64,000 nucleotides of DNA from NCBI RefSeq assembly GCF_029978005.1, contig NZ_JARKOZ010000046.1, positions 124,001 to 188,000 on the forward strand. The letters run 5' to 3'. This DNA is from Solidesulfovibrio sp. Its GTDB lineage: Bacteria; Desulfobacterota; Desulfovibrionia; Desulfovibrionales; Desulfovibrionaceae. Within the stretch, counting starts at the first letter, position 1; each line of letters starts with the position of its first letter. Shown one piece after another: positions 1-8,824 of the stretch. The position numbers were made by a program, and so were the translations under genes. The notes below the pieces were generated by a model, which was not told where the DNA came from, did no database searches, and was given only the letters and a program-made list of their open reading frames with translations.

Positions 1-924
1 TTAAAGATTGCCTAGGGTCGAGTAATTGTCATGCCCGTATAAATCAACATCAATCTTATTCCATGTTTTTAATGAAGGGTTTATGTGTTGATATTCTGGC
101 TGACGGTACCATAAAGATGGAACATAGATTTGTTGTTTTGTGTGTGGAGATAGCCAAGCACCCCACCAAGCGAAAGAACTATTTGCTAAGATATGATGCT
201 TGCAACAACTTATCAAGTATAGCTGTGTATAGTCAGCGTCTTCAGGAGATAAATTCTTCCAATCAATTATGTGCATCGGGTGGCGAATATTTATATTATC
301 TTCAACCCATTGAGGGTCGTCGCTGAAACAAAAGAAGATTGGGTGTGGTATACACTGGAGTATTTTTTTTATCGCTGTATAATAATAATCGGCATTACAT
401 GTTTCATGAAATGATTTGTATTTTGGTATTGCTGTGTAATCACAACGTCTAAATAAAATACAAACTGATTCAGAATTCAAAATTAATGAGTGCAATTTTT
501 TAAAATCTTTATGTACTTCAGAAGAAAACGAAAAAATGTTTTTTATTGTTTCTGAGATTCTCGAAAAATACTGTTCGTTTTGAAAATACCCTGAAAGGTA
601 TGTATTTTTTCTGGTATTGAAGAATTTTGCATCGAAATTTATGCTTGTATCGTCATTATACCTATATTTGAAGTCATTTTCAATGCCAGGTTTTTTTTCA
701 ATCTTTTCTCCGATTTTAAAAATAGAAAGTCGATATTTACGACTCAATGGGTCATCACTAAATGACGATATGTCCAAAACTAGTGGGGTGTTTGTTAAGA
801 GTGAAATATTCTTTGCGGCAGCGTATTGGAACATTTGATTTCCAAGCCCCCCCTGCAATTTTAAACAAATTTTGTTATTCCTTGTCATCAATGGGTTAAA
901 AAACTGAACTATTTTTTCCCACAT
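1..924 (-). CDS. GT11 alpha-1,2-fucosyltransferase-like protein
   Basis: Complete 307-residue protein; its TAA stop is the first three bases of the window. It carries the GT11 hallmarks: GGLGNQMFQYA at residues 25-35 (donor binding), an FRRCDY motif close to the family HxRRxDY, and SSFAWWGAWLS near the C-terminus. GT11 enzymes transfer L-fucose, and sometimes related sugars, from GDP-sugar onto glycans in the cytoplasm. The length matches the family. The gene is strikingly AT-rich beside GC-rich neighbours, which suggests recent acquisition. An internal ATG at residue 13 lies just before the conserved part, so the true start could be there. It sits 67 bases downstream of the minus-strand sugar operon and may be its last gene. 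Donor and acceptor cannot be read from sequence. Confidence 0.85.
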   Translation of the reverse strand: MWEKIVQFFNPLMTRNNKICLKLQGGLGNQMFQYAAAKNISLLTNTPLVLDISSFSDDPLSRKYRLSIFKIGEKIEKKPGIENDFKYRYNDDTSINFDAKFFNTRKNTYLSGYFQNEQYFSRISETIKNIFSFSSEVHKDFKKLHSLILNSESVCILFRRCDYTAIPKYKSFHETCNADYYYTAIKKILQCIPHPIFFCFSDDPQWVEDNINIRHPMHIIDWKNLSPEDADYTQLYLISCCKHHILANSSFAWWGAWLSPHTKQQIYVPSLWYRQPEYQHINPSLKTWNKIDVDLYGHDNYSTLGNL

Positions 925-991
925 GGTCTAGCCTCACTCTGGCTATTTAATAATCATGGGTAAACTCCCAGCTTTGTCGGGGCGCGTGACT

Positions 992-2146
992 TTAAGGAGC
1001 ATCCAAGTCTGGTGTCAAGAAACGCGTCGGTGCCCCGACATCAGGCCATGGTTGCGCCGGCGTCCCGGCGTCCCGGCGTCCCAAGTACCAGTCCGCGGCG
1101 GCCTCCAGGCCTTGGCGCAGGCTGAACTGCGGCGTGAAGCCAAGATGCCGCGCCGCCTTGGAGATGTCGGACAGGGAATGGCGGATGTCGCCGGCCCGGG
1201 GCGGGCCGAAGACCGGCTCGATGCGCGCGGCCCCGGGGTGCCTGGTCGCGGCCGTGTCGCGGATGGCGGCGAACAGTTCGAGCAGAGTCACGGCCTTGCC
1301 GCTGCCGATGTTGCACACCTGTCCGGACAGGGCCGGATCGTCGCTCGTGGCGGCCAGCAGGTTGGCGCGGACCACGTCGGCCACGTAACAGAAGTCCCGG
1401 GTGGTCAGGCCGTCGCCGTTGATCTGCGGGGCCTCGCCCCGGGCGAGCGCGTCGAACCAGCGGGGAATGACGGCGGCGTAGGCCCCATTGGGGTCCTGTC
1501 GCGGGCCGAAGACGTTGAAATAGCGCAGACCCACGACGCGCAGCCCGTAGCAGCGGGCGTAGACGTCGGCGTAGAGCTCGTTGACGGTTTTGCTGAGGGC
1601 GTAGGGCGAAAGCGGCGCGCCGCGCATGTCCTCGGTCTTGGGCAGGCCCGGTTCCTCGCCGTAGACGGCGCTGGAGGAGGCGTAGACGAAGGCGGCGACG
1701 CCCTGGGTTCGCGCGGCCTCGAGCATGTTGCAGCAGCCCGTGACGTTGGCGGCGTTGCAGCCAAGGGGATCCTCAAGGGACAGGGGCACGCTGCCGAGGG
1801 CGGCGTGGTGCAGGACGTAGGCCGCGTCGGAGACGGCTTCGCGGCAGTCGCCGGGGTCGGTGATGTCGCCGCGCACGAGGCGCAGCCGGGCGTAGGCCGC
1901 CTCGCCGACGAGGGCGCGCACGGCATCGAGATTGGCCATCCTGCCTGTGGACAGGTTGTCGAGGACGGTGACGTCCTGGCCGAGGGCCAGCAGGGCGGCG
2001 GCCAGGTGGGAGCCGATGAAGCCGGCCGCGCCGGTGACGCACCAGCGGGCCGGGCGCTGGGCCAACTTGTGCCGGAGGCGGTCGAGCAGGGCGGACATAG
2101 GCGGCGTCCAGTCGGCGGAATCGAGCTTGACTATTCCTTGAGACAT
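992..2146 (-). CDS. UDP-GlcNAc / UDP-GlcNAcA 4-epimerase (WbpP/TviC-like SDR)
   Basis: Extended short-chain dehydrogenase of 384 residues. The NAD-binding motif TGAAGFIGSH follows an N-terminal stretch typical of WbpP, and YALSK supplies the YxxxK pair. The segment HHAALGSVPLS is characteristic of the WbpP/TviC group, which epimerises C4 of UDP-N-acetylglucosamine or its uronic acid, rather than of plain GalE. The ATG at 2146 overlaps the upstream cmcI-like gene by 16 bases. An internal ATG at 2098 (MSALLDRL) matches the usual N-terminus of the family better and is a good alternative start. It probably provides a UDP-GalNAc-type sugar for the polysaccharide made by this operon. Confidence 0.88.
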   Translation of the reverse strand: MSQGIVKLDSADWTPPMSALLDRLRHKLAQRPARWCVTGAAGFIGSHLAAALLALGQDVTVLDNLSTGRMANLDAVRALVGEAAYARLRLVRGDITDPGDCREAVSDAAYVLHHAALGSVPLSLEDPLGCNAANVTGCCNMLEAARTQGVAAFVYASSSAVYGEEPGLPKTEDMRGAPLSPYALSKTVNELYADVYARCYGLRVVGLRYFNVFGPRQDPNGAYAAVIPRWFDALARGEAPQINGDGLTTRDFCYVADVVRANLLAATSDDPALSGQVCNIGSGKAVTLLELFAAIRDTAATRHPGAARIEPVFGPPRAGDIRHSLSDISKAARHLGFTPQFSLRQGLEAAADWYLGRRDAGTPAQPWPDVGAPTRFLTPDLDAP

Positions 2147-2865
2147 TTGAGGTAGCCCTTGGGAGCGACGGTGATGAGCAGCTTGTTTTCGATCATGGCA
2201 TCAGGGGCGAAGCGATCGGTTTCGGCCAGAAAGGTATCCACTGCGCTCATGGGATTGTTGCCCGGGCCCCAGGGGCGGTTGGGGAAAAAGCTTTCGGGCA
2301 TGCGTTCGATGAGCGTGTCGAAGACGACCAGGTAGCTGCCGGCCGAGACCAAGGGGGCATAGGTGCGTAGTTCCGCCAGCACGTGCTCGTGGGTGTGGTT
2401 GGAGTCCAGCACGACGAGCACGGGGCTCTTGCCCGAGGCCATGTCGCGGATGCGCGCCACGATGGCGGGATCAATGGAGGAGCCCTCGACCAAGACGATG
2501 CGCTTGGCCATGGGATGCGCTTCGATGGCGGCGCGGTTGTGCGGCCGGATGTCGATGTCGATGCCGACGATCCAGCGGTCTCCGCCCAGCAGTTCCAGCA
2601 TAGAGGCGTAAAAGACCAGCGACCCCCCGTGGGCGATGCCGGTCTCGATGATCAGCTCTGGCCGCACGCGCCAGATGATTTCCTGCATGGCCAGGATGTC
2701 CTGGGGGAACTGGATGATGGGGCGACCCATCCATTCGAAGTGATACGTGTAGTTGTTGGCGGAGGAGCCCTTGACCCAGTCCAGGGTGAGGCGCTGGAGG
2801 GGCTGGTCCTGGCCCTGGTTCTCGATTTCCTGCGCGACGGTGCTTTTGAAGTCTTCTTGCGTCAT
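2131..2865 (-). CDS. CmcI-like (cephalosporin hydroxylase family) protein
   Basis: Protein of 244 residues in the CmcI family, which has a Rossmann methyltransferase-like fold. Visible features are the IIETGIAHGGS nucleotide/SAM-type loop, GIDIDIR after the second strand, and VVLDSNHTHEHV, the conserved acidic/His segment. Named members act in cephamycin synthesis, but most homologues sit in polysaccharide clusters and are thought to be O-methyltransferases or accessory proteins of unproven function. It lies 10 bases from the upstream methyltransferase gene and overlaps the downstream epimerase by 16 bases, so it is co-transcribed. A role in modifying a sugar is inferred from context only. 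Confidence 0.8.
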   Translation of the reverse strand: MTQEDFKSTVAQEIENQGQDQPLQRLTLDWVKGSSANNYTYHFEWMGRPIIQFPQDILAMQEIIWRVRPELIIETGIAHGGSLVFYASMLELLGGDRWIVGIDIDIRPHNRAAIEAHPMAKRIVLVEGSSIDPAIVARIRDMASGKSPVLVVLDSNHTHEHVLAELRTYAPLVSAGSYLVVFDTLIERMPESFFPNRPWGPGNNPMSAVDTFLAETDRFAPDAMIENKLLITVAPKGYLKCLKE

Positions 2866-2875
2866 GGTGGTGGCC

Positions 2876-3667
2876 CTACTTTAAGGTGGCGCAGGCGTAG
2901 ATGATGTTGCAGTCTTCGGGGCGCCGCCTGCCGTACTCGTAGCATGCCCTGCAGAATTCCGAGCGCCAATCCCGGGGTTTCGCGCCGACCCTCCCCCAGC
3001 CAAAGCCGCCTTCCTCCCAGGGACCGTTTTGCAGGAACCAATCCATTTGAGGCGTGGAAAGCATCTTGTAAAAGACGCCGCCCGTGGCAGCGATATGCAA
3101 GCCGGCTTCGCGCACGTGTTCGAGCAGGGTGGCCATGTCGTACGAGCGGCGGTGCCCGGCGATGTCGATGTCGAAGGGCGACAGTTCGTAGCAGTCGGTC
3201 AGGGTGCCCATGATCGTCGCGATCTGGCGGTTGACGGCCAGCGCGTTGGGAACGTGGACGATGAGGATGCCGTCCGGGGCGAGGAGTCCGGCGACTTTTC
3301 GTAGCGCCGCCACCGGGTCGGCGAGGTGCTCGAGCACGTTGAGCATGGAAATGGTGTCGAACCGTTCGCCGGTTTGGAAATCTTCGAGCAGGGCATGGTG
3401 AAATTCGGCCTGGGGCATCCGTTCACGGGCCTTGGCCAGGTGCGCGCTGGAGGCGTCGACGCCGACGACGCGCGAAAAACGCTCGGCGAGCATGGAAGTG
3501 AGCAGGCCGTCGCCGCAAGGAACGTCGAGCAAGGAGGCTCCCCGGGCGTATTCGAGGCAGGCTTGCGCCTGGTAGTGACCGAGAACCGTATTGTAGCCCT
3601 CGAAAAACCCGCTTCGCGACCAGGCAAAACCCTCTTGTCTGCTAATTTCGCTATCAGGTTCCCGCAT
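2876..3667 (-). CDS. class I SAM-dependent methyltransferase
   Basis: 263-residue protein with a Methyltransf_23/11-type core. Motif I is LDVPCGDGLLTSM (residues about 45-57), motif II is VVGVDASS, and LNVLEHLADP forms the motif IV region. The C-terminal third contains aromatic-rich sequence typical of glycan-cluster methyltransferases. The target could be a hydroxyl, amine or carboxylate of a sugar. Its start overlaps the stop of the phosphatase/SDR fusion by 14 bases, showing tight operon organisation. Substrate unknown. Confidence 0.85.
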   Translation of the reverse strand: MREPDSEISRQEGFAWSRSGFFEGYNTVLGHYQAQACLEYARGASLLDVPCGDGLLTSMLAERFSRVVGVDASSAHLAKARERMPQAEFHHALLEDFQTGERFDTISMLNVLEHLADPVAALRKVAGLLAPDGILIVHVPNALAVNRQIATIMGTLTDCYELSPFDIDIAGHRRSYDMATLLEHVREAGLHIAATGGVFYKMLSTPQMDWFLQNGPWEEGGFGWGRVGAKPRDWRSEFCRACYEYGRRRPEDCNIIYACATLK

Positions 3668-4889
3668 AGCTGTATCCTTCTAGAATTTTGGTCAGGCCCG
3701 AAGACAAGGTTGATTGGGGCCGCCAATCCAGTACCCGCTCGGCGAGGCCGATGTCGTGCACGATATTGGCGACGGAATCCTCTATGTTCCTGTGGGAAAT
3801 AGTCGCTTCACGGCCCGAGAGTCGGGCGATCAGGGAAGCGATCTCAATGGTGCTGTGGCTTGTGCCCGAGCCGAGGTTCAAGGTCCCGGAAAAGTCGCGC
3901 TCGAGCGTTTTTACAATGGCGTTCACAAGGTCGTCTATGTAAAGCAGGTCTATCCTCGGGTCACCGTTTCTGTAGCGATGCGTCGTCACCGACTGGCGTT
4001 CATGGATCTCGTGGATGAAGTTGTGCAAGAACTTCGGCCGGCTCACGCCTGGGCCGTACGTCGGAGTCGGCCGGAGGATTGCGCAGGAAAGGGCGAATCT
4101 TTCCTGATACATGCCTATGATCTGTTCGCAGAGGACTTTTGTCGTCCCGGCCGGTCCCTTGGCTTTGAGGGGGCAGGACTCGTCGGCAAGCAGTTCGGTC
4201 GTCGCGTATCCGGAAAATACGTCCCATCCCGACAAATATACCAATTTTATTGCATTTTGTTTACATGTATCGAGCACGTTGGCAAGCATCGTCAGGGAGT
4301 CGCCGAGGGCCTTGTTCGACGTTGAAACCTTGGGATTCGCCAGATGCACTAGGTGGGTGATCCCCTGGCCGCGGGCCAGCGCGTCCAGTTGCACCGTGCC
4401 GCTTTGGAGATCGATCTCCTCACGCGTCGGGGTGAAGACGGCATGGCGCAACGGCAGCCCCGCGACCAGGGCCCGGCCGATGAAACCCGTCGCGCCGGTG
4501 ACCAGCAGACGTACCCCCCCGTCCGCTTTCTCCGGTCCGCGTTCCCCCAGGGCGGCACGCACGACGGCCAGGGGCTCGATCTTGATGTCTTTTTCCCCCG
4601 TGGCCGCCATGGTCCGGGCCACGGCCTGATCAAGGGGCATGCCCTCCTTAAGGGCGAGCATGCCCGAGGCGAGGGCGTTGCTGCGCGAGATGCCGTAATC
4701 GCACGTGACCACCACCCGCCTGCCCTGCCGCAGGGCCGCGAGTCCCTCCTCGATCCGCGCGCGCACGGCCGTGACAGGATTGCCGCCTTTGTCCACGAAG
4801 TCCCGAACGTCGACGACGACCATATCCGTCGTGATGTCGGCGGAATAGGCCGGCCCCGTGCCCAGGGAGGGAGTGATCCATCGGATCAT
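3654..4889 (-). CDS. fusion: dual-specificity-phosphatase-like domain + NAD-dependent epimerase/dehydratase-like domain
   Basis: 411-residue two-domain protein. Residues 1 to about 115 resemble a small dual-specificity phosphatase: a WITPSLGTG start, acidic residues D27/D30, and a P-loop TCDYGISRS in which C63-x5-R69-S70 fits the CX5R(S/T) signature, though the usual His before the Cys is Thr. Residues about 126-411 are an extended SDR with TGATGFIG (131-138) and a late RxxxxYGPG-type segment. The SDR active-site YxxxK is altered: K251 is present but the position four residues before it is Ala (A247), so normal oxidoreductase chemistry is doubtful. It is ATGA-coupled to the ATP-grasp gene upstream. 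One guess is removal of a sugar phosphate or control of a phosphotyrosine kinase. Confidence 0.75.
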   Translation of the reverse strand: MIRWITPSLGTGPAYSADITTDMVVVDVRDFVDKGGNPVTAVRARIEEGLAALRQGRRVVVTCDYGISRSNALASGMLALKEGMPLDQAVARTMAATGEKDIKIEPLAVVRAALGERGPEKADGGVRLLVTGATGFIGRALVAGLPLRHAVFTPTREEIDLQSGTVQLDALARGQGITHLVHLANPKVSTSNKALGDSLTMLANVLDTCKQNAIKLVYLSGWDVFSGYATTELLADESCPLKAKGPAGTTKVLCEQIIGMYQERFALSCAILRPTPTYGPGVSRPKFLHNFIHEIHERQSVTTHRYRNGDPRIDLLYIDDLVNAIVKTLERDFSGTLNLGSGTSHSTIEIASLIARLSGREATISHRNIEDSVANIVHDIGLAERVLDWRPQSTLSSGLTKILEGYSYAGT

Positions 4890-5905
4890 TGCTTGAGCTG
4901 CTCCGGGGAAACGAAGGTTTCGGTCAGGGAGCGCAGGTACCAGCCTTCGCGGGGGGGCGCGGGACGCGGGCGCTCGCCGTGGATGACGTGGCGCAGCAGC
5001 ATGTCCACTTCGTTGAATCCGGCTAGGGCGCGCAGGTAGGTGGAAGCTGAAAAACGCGGATTGATCTCGAAGGGAACGAATTCCCCGTCCTGCACGCGCC
5101 CCTGGATGTTGAGGGGGCCCCGGCTGCCGATCGCTTTCGCGATGGCTTCGGCCGTGGCCCGGATGGCGGGGAAATCGGCGATATACCCTTGGGTGTAGCC
5201 GCTGGAGATGACCCCGTCCCGGAAGCGGGATTGCACGGACAGCTTAGCGGAGAGGCTGCGGCGCAGGCCGATGGAGCCGACGCATTCCCCGCTTGGCAGG
5301 GAGAGGACGCCGACGGTGAATTCCCCTTCCGTTTCCGGAAGGTATTCCTGCACGAGGGGCACGCTGCCGGAATTTTCGATGTACTTCGCGTAGAGCAAGG
5401 CGTCTTCGGCCTTGCTGGCGAAAAAGACCATGGCGCTGCCGCCGGATCCCGTGGCCGGCTTGACGATGCACGGGAACCCCACCGCGCCGACGGTTTCCGC
5501 GTCGGCGGCCGGGGCCGTGCGCGGGATGCGGATGCCGCGCGAGCCGAGGAAATCGAAGCAGGCTCCCTTGTCCGAGCACAGGGAAACGACGTCTGGATGG
5601 TTGGAGAGCAGCGTGATGCCGTTGGCGCGCAGGACGTCGTTGCCGGCCGCGAGCAGCAGCATGGGCTTTTCGCCGCCGGGGATGATGCAGCGGCAGTCCG
5701 TCTCCAGGCAGGCCGCGACGACGGAAGGCAGGTACCTGTCCGGGGGGATGAGGAATGTCCGGGAAAAGCCAGCGTCGTAGTGCCCGTAGGCCTGCGGCGA
5801 GATGTCGCAGCCCTGGACGACGTAGTCGCCGGCCAGGGAGAGGCATTTACGCACTTCCGTGCCCAGGGAGGCGCCCCCGATCCCGGCGATCATGATGTTT
5901 TGCAC
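4886..5905 (-). CDS. ATP-grasp domain ligase
   Basis: 339-residue protein beginning with a Rossmann-like pre-ATP-grasp domain (MIAGIGGASLG), followed by an ATP-grasp fold: FPCIVKPATGSGG for the ATP-binding lysine and loop, VQEYLPETEGEF, and FEINPRFS, where Glu and Asn bind Mg2+. Such proteins (carbamoyl-phosphate-synthase-like, PylC-like) join a carboxylate to an amine using ATP. The GTG at 5905 is chosen because GAGGG lies 7 bases before it; the ATG at 5893 has no ribosome site, and longer versions overlap the aminotransferase. Next to an aminotransferase it could attach an amino acid or acyl group to an amino sugar, which is inference from context. Confidence 0.8.
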   Translation of the reverse strand: MQNIMIAGIGGASLGTEVRKCLSLAGDYVVQGCDISPQAYGHYDAGFSRTFLIPPDRYLPSVVAACLETDCRCIIPGGEKPMLLLAAGNDVLRANGITLLSNHPDVVSLCSDKGACFDFLGSRGIRIPRTAPAADAETVGAVGFPCIVKPATGSGGSAMVFFASKAEDALLYAKYIENSGSVPLVQEYLPETEGEFTVGVLSLPSGECVGSIGLRRSLSAKLSVQSRFRDGVISSGYTQGYIADFPAIRATAEAIAKAIGSRGPLNIQGRVQDGEFVPFEINPRFSASTYLRALAGFNEVDMLLRHVIHGERPRPAPPREGWYLRSLTETFVSPEQLKQ

Positions 5906-5916
5906 GGCGGCGTCCC

Positions 5917-7047
5917 TCAACTTCCCGAGGCCGCGCGGCATTGCTCCCGCACGACGGTTGCGACCCTGTCGATGTCGGCCATGTTCAGGTCGTGATAGCA
6001 CGGCAAGTTGACGGCCCGGCTCGGGATGTCCCAGCTATTGTGGTTTTCGGGTCGGGACGGGAACATGTCGAGCCCGGACAGAGGGTGGAAAAAGACGCGC
6101 CCGTCGATGCGCCGTTGCCGGAAGGCGTCGAGCAGGCGGCGGCGCATGTCGCCCATGCGCGGCGGGAAAACGACCGTGGGCATCCAGAAGCCGTTGACGG
6201 TGCCGGGGGGCTCTGGGTTCATGGCCAGATCCGGAATGTCGGCCAGACGCTCCTTATAAGCCAGGAAGATTTCCCTGCGCCGGGCGAGCAACTCGTCGAC
6301 CCGCTCCAACTGGGCGCAGCCGATAGCAGCCTCGATGTTGGACATCTTGTACTTGAACCCCACCTTCGACGCCCAGAACTGGCGCTTCTCGCCGCGCGCC
6401 CGGCCGTGGTTGGAGAGCGTGAGCACGTTTTCGTACAGGGCATCGTCGTTGGTGACGAACATGCCGCCTTCGCCCGTGGTGATAGTTTTGGTGCCGTGGA
6501 AGGAAAACGCCCCGAAGCGGCCGAGGGTCCCGGTATGATGGCCCTGCCAGCGTGAGCCAAGGGCTTCGGCGGCGTCCTCGATGAGGAGCAGTTCGTGCTT
6601 GTGCGCCAGACGCTCCAGCCGGTCCATGTCGCACAGGTTGCCGTAGAGGTGGACGGCCAGGATCGCCTTCGTTTTTGGCGTGATGGCCCGCTCGACCTGC
6701 TGCGGGTCCAGGCACCAGGAGTCCGACAGGATATCCACGAATACCGGCGTTGCCCCCAGGTGGACGATGGGCGCGACCGAGGCGATCCAGTTGGTGTCGG
6801 CCAAGATGACCTCATCCCCGGGGCCGATGCCTAGAGCGGCCATGCCCATGTGTAGCGCGCCGGTGGCGCTCGACGTGGCGATGGCGTGGGCCGCGCCGGT
6901 GAATTCCGCGAAGGCCGTTTCGAACCGCGCGATGTAGGCGTAGCATTGCTCGCCCCACCCGTGGGCGGCGGCGTCGGCGGCGTAGTGGACCTCCAGGTCA
7001 GTGATAGAAGGCTTGGCGTAATGGATTTTCGTCAGTGCTTCGTTCAT
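5917..7047 (-). CDS. DegT/DnrJ/EryC1 family PLP-dependent sugar aminotransferase
   Basis: 376-residue fold-type I aminotransferase. D158 (LIEDAAE) would bind the pyridine nitrogen, and K187 in FSFHGTKT is the PLP Schiff-base lysine. Sequence around TGEGG and SNHGR fits the perosamine-synthase/WecE-like group, which transfers an amino group from glutamate to a keto sugar nucleotide. The lysine matters: RfbH-type CDP-4-keto-6-deoxyglucose 3-dehydratases have His there, so this is a transaminase and not the 3-deoxygenating enzyme. The start at 7047 is 5 bases from the methyltransferase stop. The expected substrate is the 4-keto-6-deoxy sugar from RfbG or a derivative. Confidence 0.9.
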   Translation of the reverse strand: MNEALTKIHYAKPSITDLEVHYAADAAAHGWGEQCYAYIARFETAFAEFTGAAHAIATSSATGALHMGMAALGIGPGDEVILADTNWIASVAPIVHLGATPVFVDILSDSWCLDPQQVERAITPKTKAILAVHLYGNLCDMDRLERLAHKHELLLIEDAAEALGSRWQGHHTGTLGRFGAFSFHGTKTITTGEGGMFVTNDDALYENVLTLSNHGRARGEKRQFWASKVGFKYKMSNIEAAIGCAQLERVDELLARRREIFLAYKERLADIPDLAMNPEPPGTVNGFWMPTVVFPPRMGDMRRRLLDAFRQRRIDGRVFFHPLSGLDMFPSRPENHNSWDIPSRAVNLPCYHDLNMADIDRVATVVREQCRAASGS

Positions 7048-7052
7048 AGGGC

Positions 7053-8276
7053 TCACCGAGTGTCCAGCCGGGGCACGGCCGTGACGAAACGTCCGCCCCA
7101 GTCGCGGACATAGGCGTGTTGGGCCATGATTTCCCCAAGGATGTTCCAGGGCAGGACGAGCACCACATCGGGTTTGTCGCACCGCAGCCTGTCGGGCTTG
7201 ACCACGGGAATGCGGGAACCGGGCAGATAATGACCCTGCTTGGAGGGCGCGGCGTCGCAGACGTAGGGGACAAGGTCGGGTCGAATGCCGGCGTAGTTGA
7301 GCAGGGTGTTGCCCTTGGCCGCCGCGCCGTAGGCCGCGACCCGCCGGCCCTGGCGTTTCTGCCGGACAAGGAAGGCGCAGAGGTCGTTTTTCACCCGGTT
7401 GGCCCGTTCCTGGAAGCCCCGGTAGGTTTCCAGGCGGCCGAGCCCGAAGGTCGCCTCGGCGGCGAGGGTCCGGAGCACGGAGGGGTCCTCGGGCCGGGCA
7501 GCGCCGGCATGGCAGCCGTAGACGCGCAGGCTGCCGCCGTGGGTGGCGAGTTCCTCCACCCGCCACACGCGCAGGCCGTGGGCGGCGAAGACCTCCCGGA
7601 CCACGGACAGCGACAGATAGGAAAAATGCTCGTGGTAGACCGTGTCGAACTGGACGTGCTCGATCAACCGCAGCAGGTGGGGGAATTCCAGGGTGACCAC
7701 GCCTTCGGAGGCGAGGGCCTCCCGGATGCCGGCGGTGAAGTCGTGGATGTCCGGGACATGGGCGTAGACGTTGTTGCCGACGACGAGATCGGCCTTGCGG
7801 CCTTCGGCGGCAAGCCTGCGGCCCAGAGCCTCGCCGAAGAATTCCCGCAGTACCGGAATGCCGAGCTTCTCGGCGGCCTCGGCCGTGCCGGCCGTGGGCT
7901 CCACCCCCAGGCACGGCACGCCGGCTTCGAGGAAATGGCGCAGGAGGTAGCCGTCGTTGGAGGCGGCCTCGACGACGAGGCTGTCCGGCCCCAGTCCGAG
8001 CAGCTCGCGGATCATGGCGGCGTAACGGGCGGCATGGGCGCACCAGGAGGAGGACACCGAAGAGAAGTAGGCATAATCCGGGGTGAAGAGCGCCTCGGCC
8101 CCTGCATAGTCCTCGGTCTGGACCAGGAAGCAGTTGTGGCACACGAAAAGCCGCAGCGGAAAGGCGGTTTCCGGCGTGCGCAGGGCCGCCTCGGTCAGGT
8201 AGGCGTTGGACGGCGGCGCGCTGCCGAGGTCCAGGAAGACCTCGCGCAGGGGCGTGCGGCAGTTGCGGCAGTTCAC
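7053..8276 (-). CDS. sugar C-methyltransferase (TylCIII/NovU type)
   Basis: 407-residue SAM-dependent methyltransferase with the full three-part architecture of deoxysugar C-methyltransferases: an N-terminal zinc-binding module (C3, C6, C46, C49), a SAM domain with VVEAASNDGYLLRHF, and a C-terminal NAD-like domain (VAAYGAAAKGNTLLNY). Characterised members add a methyl to C3 of a 4-keto deoxysugar nucleotide and so make branched sugars. It starts with GTG at 8276, overlapping the RfbC-like stop as GTGA. Beside rfbF/rfbG it predicts a methyl-branched CDP-deoxysugar. Confidence 0.9.
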   Translation of the reverse strand: MNCRNCRTPLREVFLDLGSAPPSNAYLTEAALRTPETAFPLRLFVCHNCFLVQTEDYAGAEALFTPDYAYFSSVSSSWCAHAARYAAMIRELLGLGPDSLVVEAASNDGYLLRHFLEAGVPCLGVEPTAGTAEAAEKLGIPVLREFFGEALGRRLAAEGRKADLVVGNNVYAHVPDIHDFTAGIREALASEGVVTLEFPHLLRLIEHVQFDTVYHEHFSYLSLSVVREVFAAHGLRVWRVEELATHGGSLRVYGCHAGAARPEDPSVLRTLAAEATFGLGRLETYRGFQERANRVKNDLCAFLVRQKRQGRRVAAYGAAAKGNTLLNYAGIRPDLVPYVCDAAPSKQGHYLPGSRIPVVKPDRLRCDKPDVVLVLPWNILGEIMAQHAYVRDWGGRFVTAVPRLDTR

Positions 8277-8824
8277 AGGCGTATTCCTTCGAAATCCGGA
8301 CCGATGCGCGGATGTTCCCGGTCGCGCCCGGAGAGGTCGGTCACGGCCAGGGGCCAGGTGATGGCCAAAGCCGGATCGTCCCAGGCCAGCCCGCCTTCGG
8401 CCTGTGGGACATAGGGCGCCGTGTGCAGGTACAGCAGTTCGCTGTCGGCTTCAAGCACCTGGAAGCCGTGGGCGAATCCCTCGGGAACGACGACCATGCG
8501 CCCGTTGTCCCCGGACAGGACCGCGGCGTGGTGGCGCAGGAAGGTGGGCGAGCCGGCCCGGATGTCCACGGCCACGTCGAGGACGCGGCCGGCAAGGCAG
8601 CGCACGAGCTTCATCTCGGCCGCGGGCGGGCGCTGGAAATGCAGGCCGCGCAGGGCGCCGACGGCGGTGGTGCGGGAGTGGTTCACGGCCATGATGCGGC
8701 GTTCTCCCAGGATCGGGGAGAGAGCCCCGGCGCAGAACAGGCGCTCGAAAAGTCCCCGGGCATCGCGGAAGGGGGTGTGCGACACCTCGAAAAGCCCCGG
8801 AAGGGGCGTGGGCTGGATGTTCAC
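8273..8824 (-). CDS. dTDP-4-dehydrorhamnose 3,5-epimerase-like (RfbC/RmlC family) cupin
   Basis: 183-residue cupin of the RmlC family. RGLHFQRPP contains the conserved catalytic His, KLVRCLAGRVLDVAVDIR holds the core strands, and FAHGFQVL plus LLYLHTAPY the later motifs. The family epimerises C3 and/or C5 of 4-keto-6-deoxy sugar nucleotides. The GTG start at 8824 overlaps the rfbG stop (GTGA) and has GGAG eight bases upstream; longer readings only run through rfbG. No rmlA, rmlB or rmlD lies nearby, while CDP-glucose genes do. It is therefore more likely to act on a CDP-linked sugar, which is inference. Confidence 0.85.
   Translation of the reverse strand: MNIQPTPLPGLFEVSHTPFRDARGLFERLFCAGALSPILGERRIMAVNHSRTTAVGALRGLHFQRPPAAEMKLVRCLAGRVLDVAVDIRAGSPTFLRHHAAVLSGDNGRMVVVPEGFAHGFQVLEADSELLYLHTAPYVPQAEGGLAWDDPALAITWPLAVTDLSGRDREHPRIGPDFEGIRL

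Noticed and set aside
5917-7047. RfbH-type CDP-4-keto-6-deoxyglucose 3-dehydratase
   Set aside because: The PLP position is Lys (FHGTKT); RfbH has His there.
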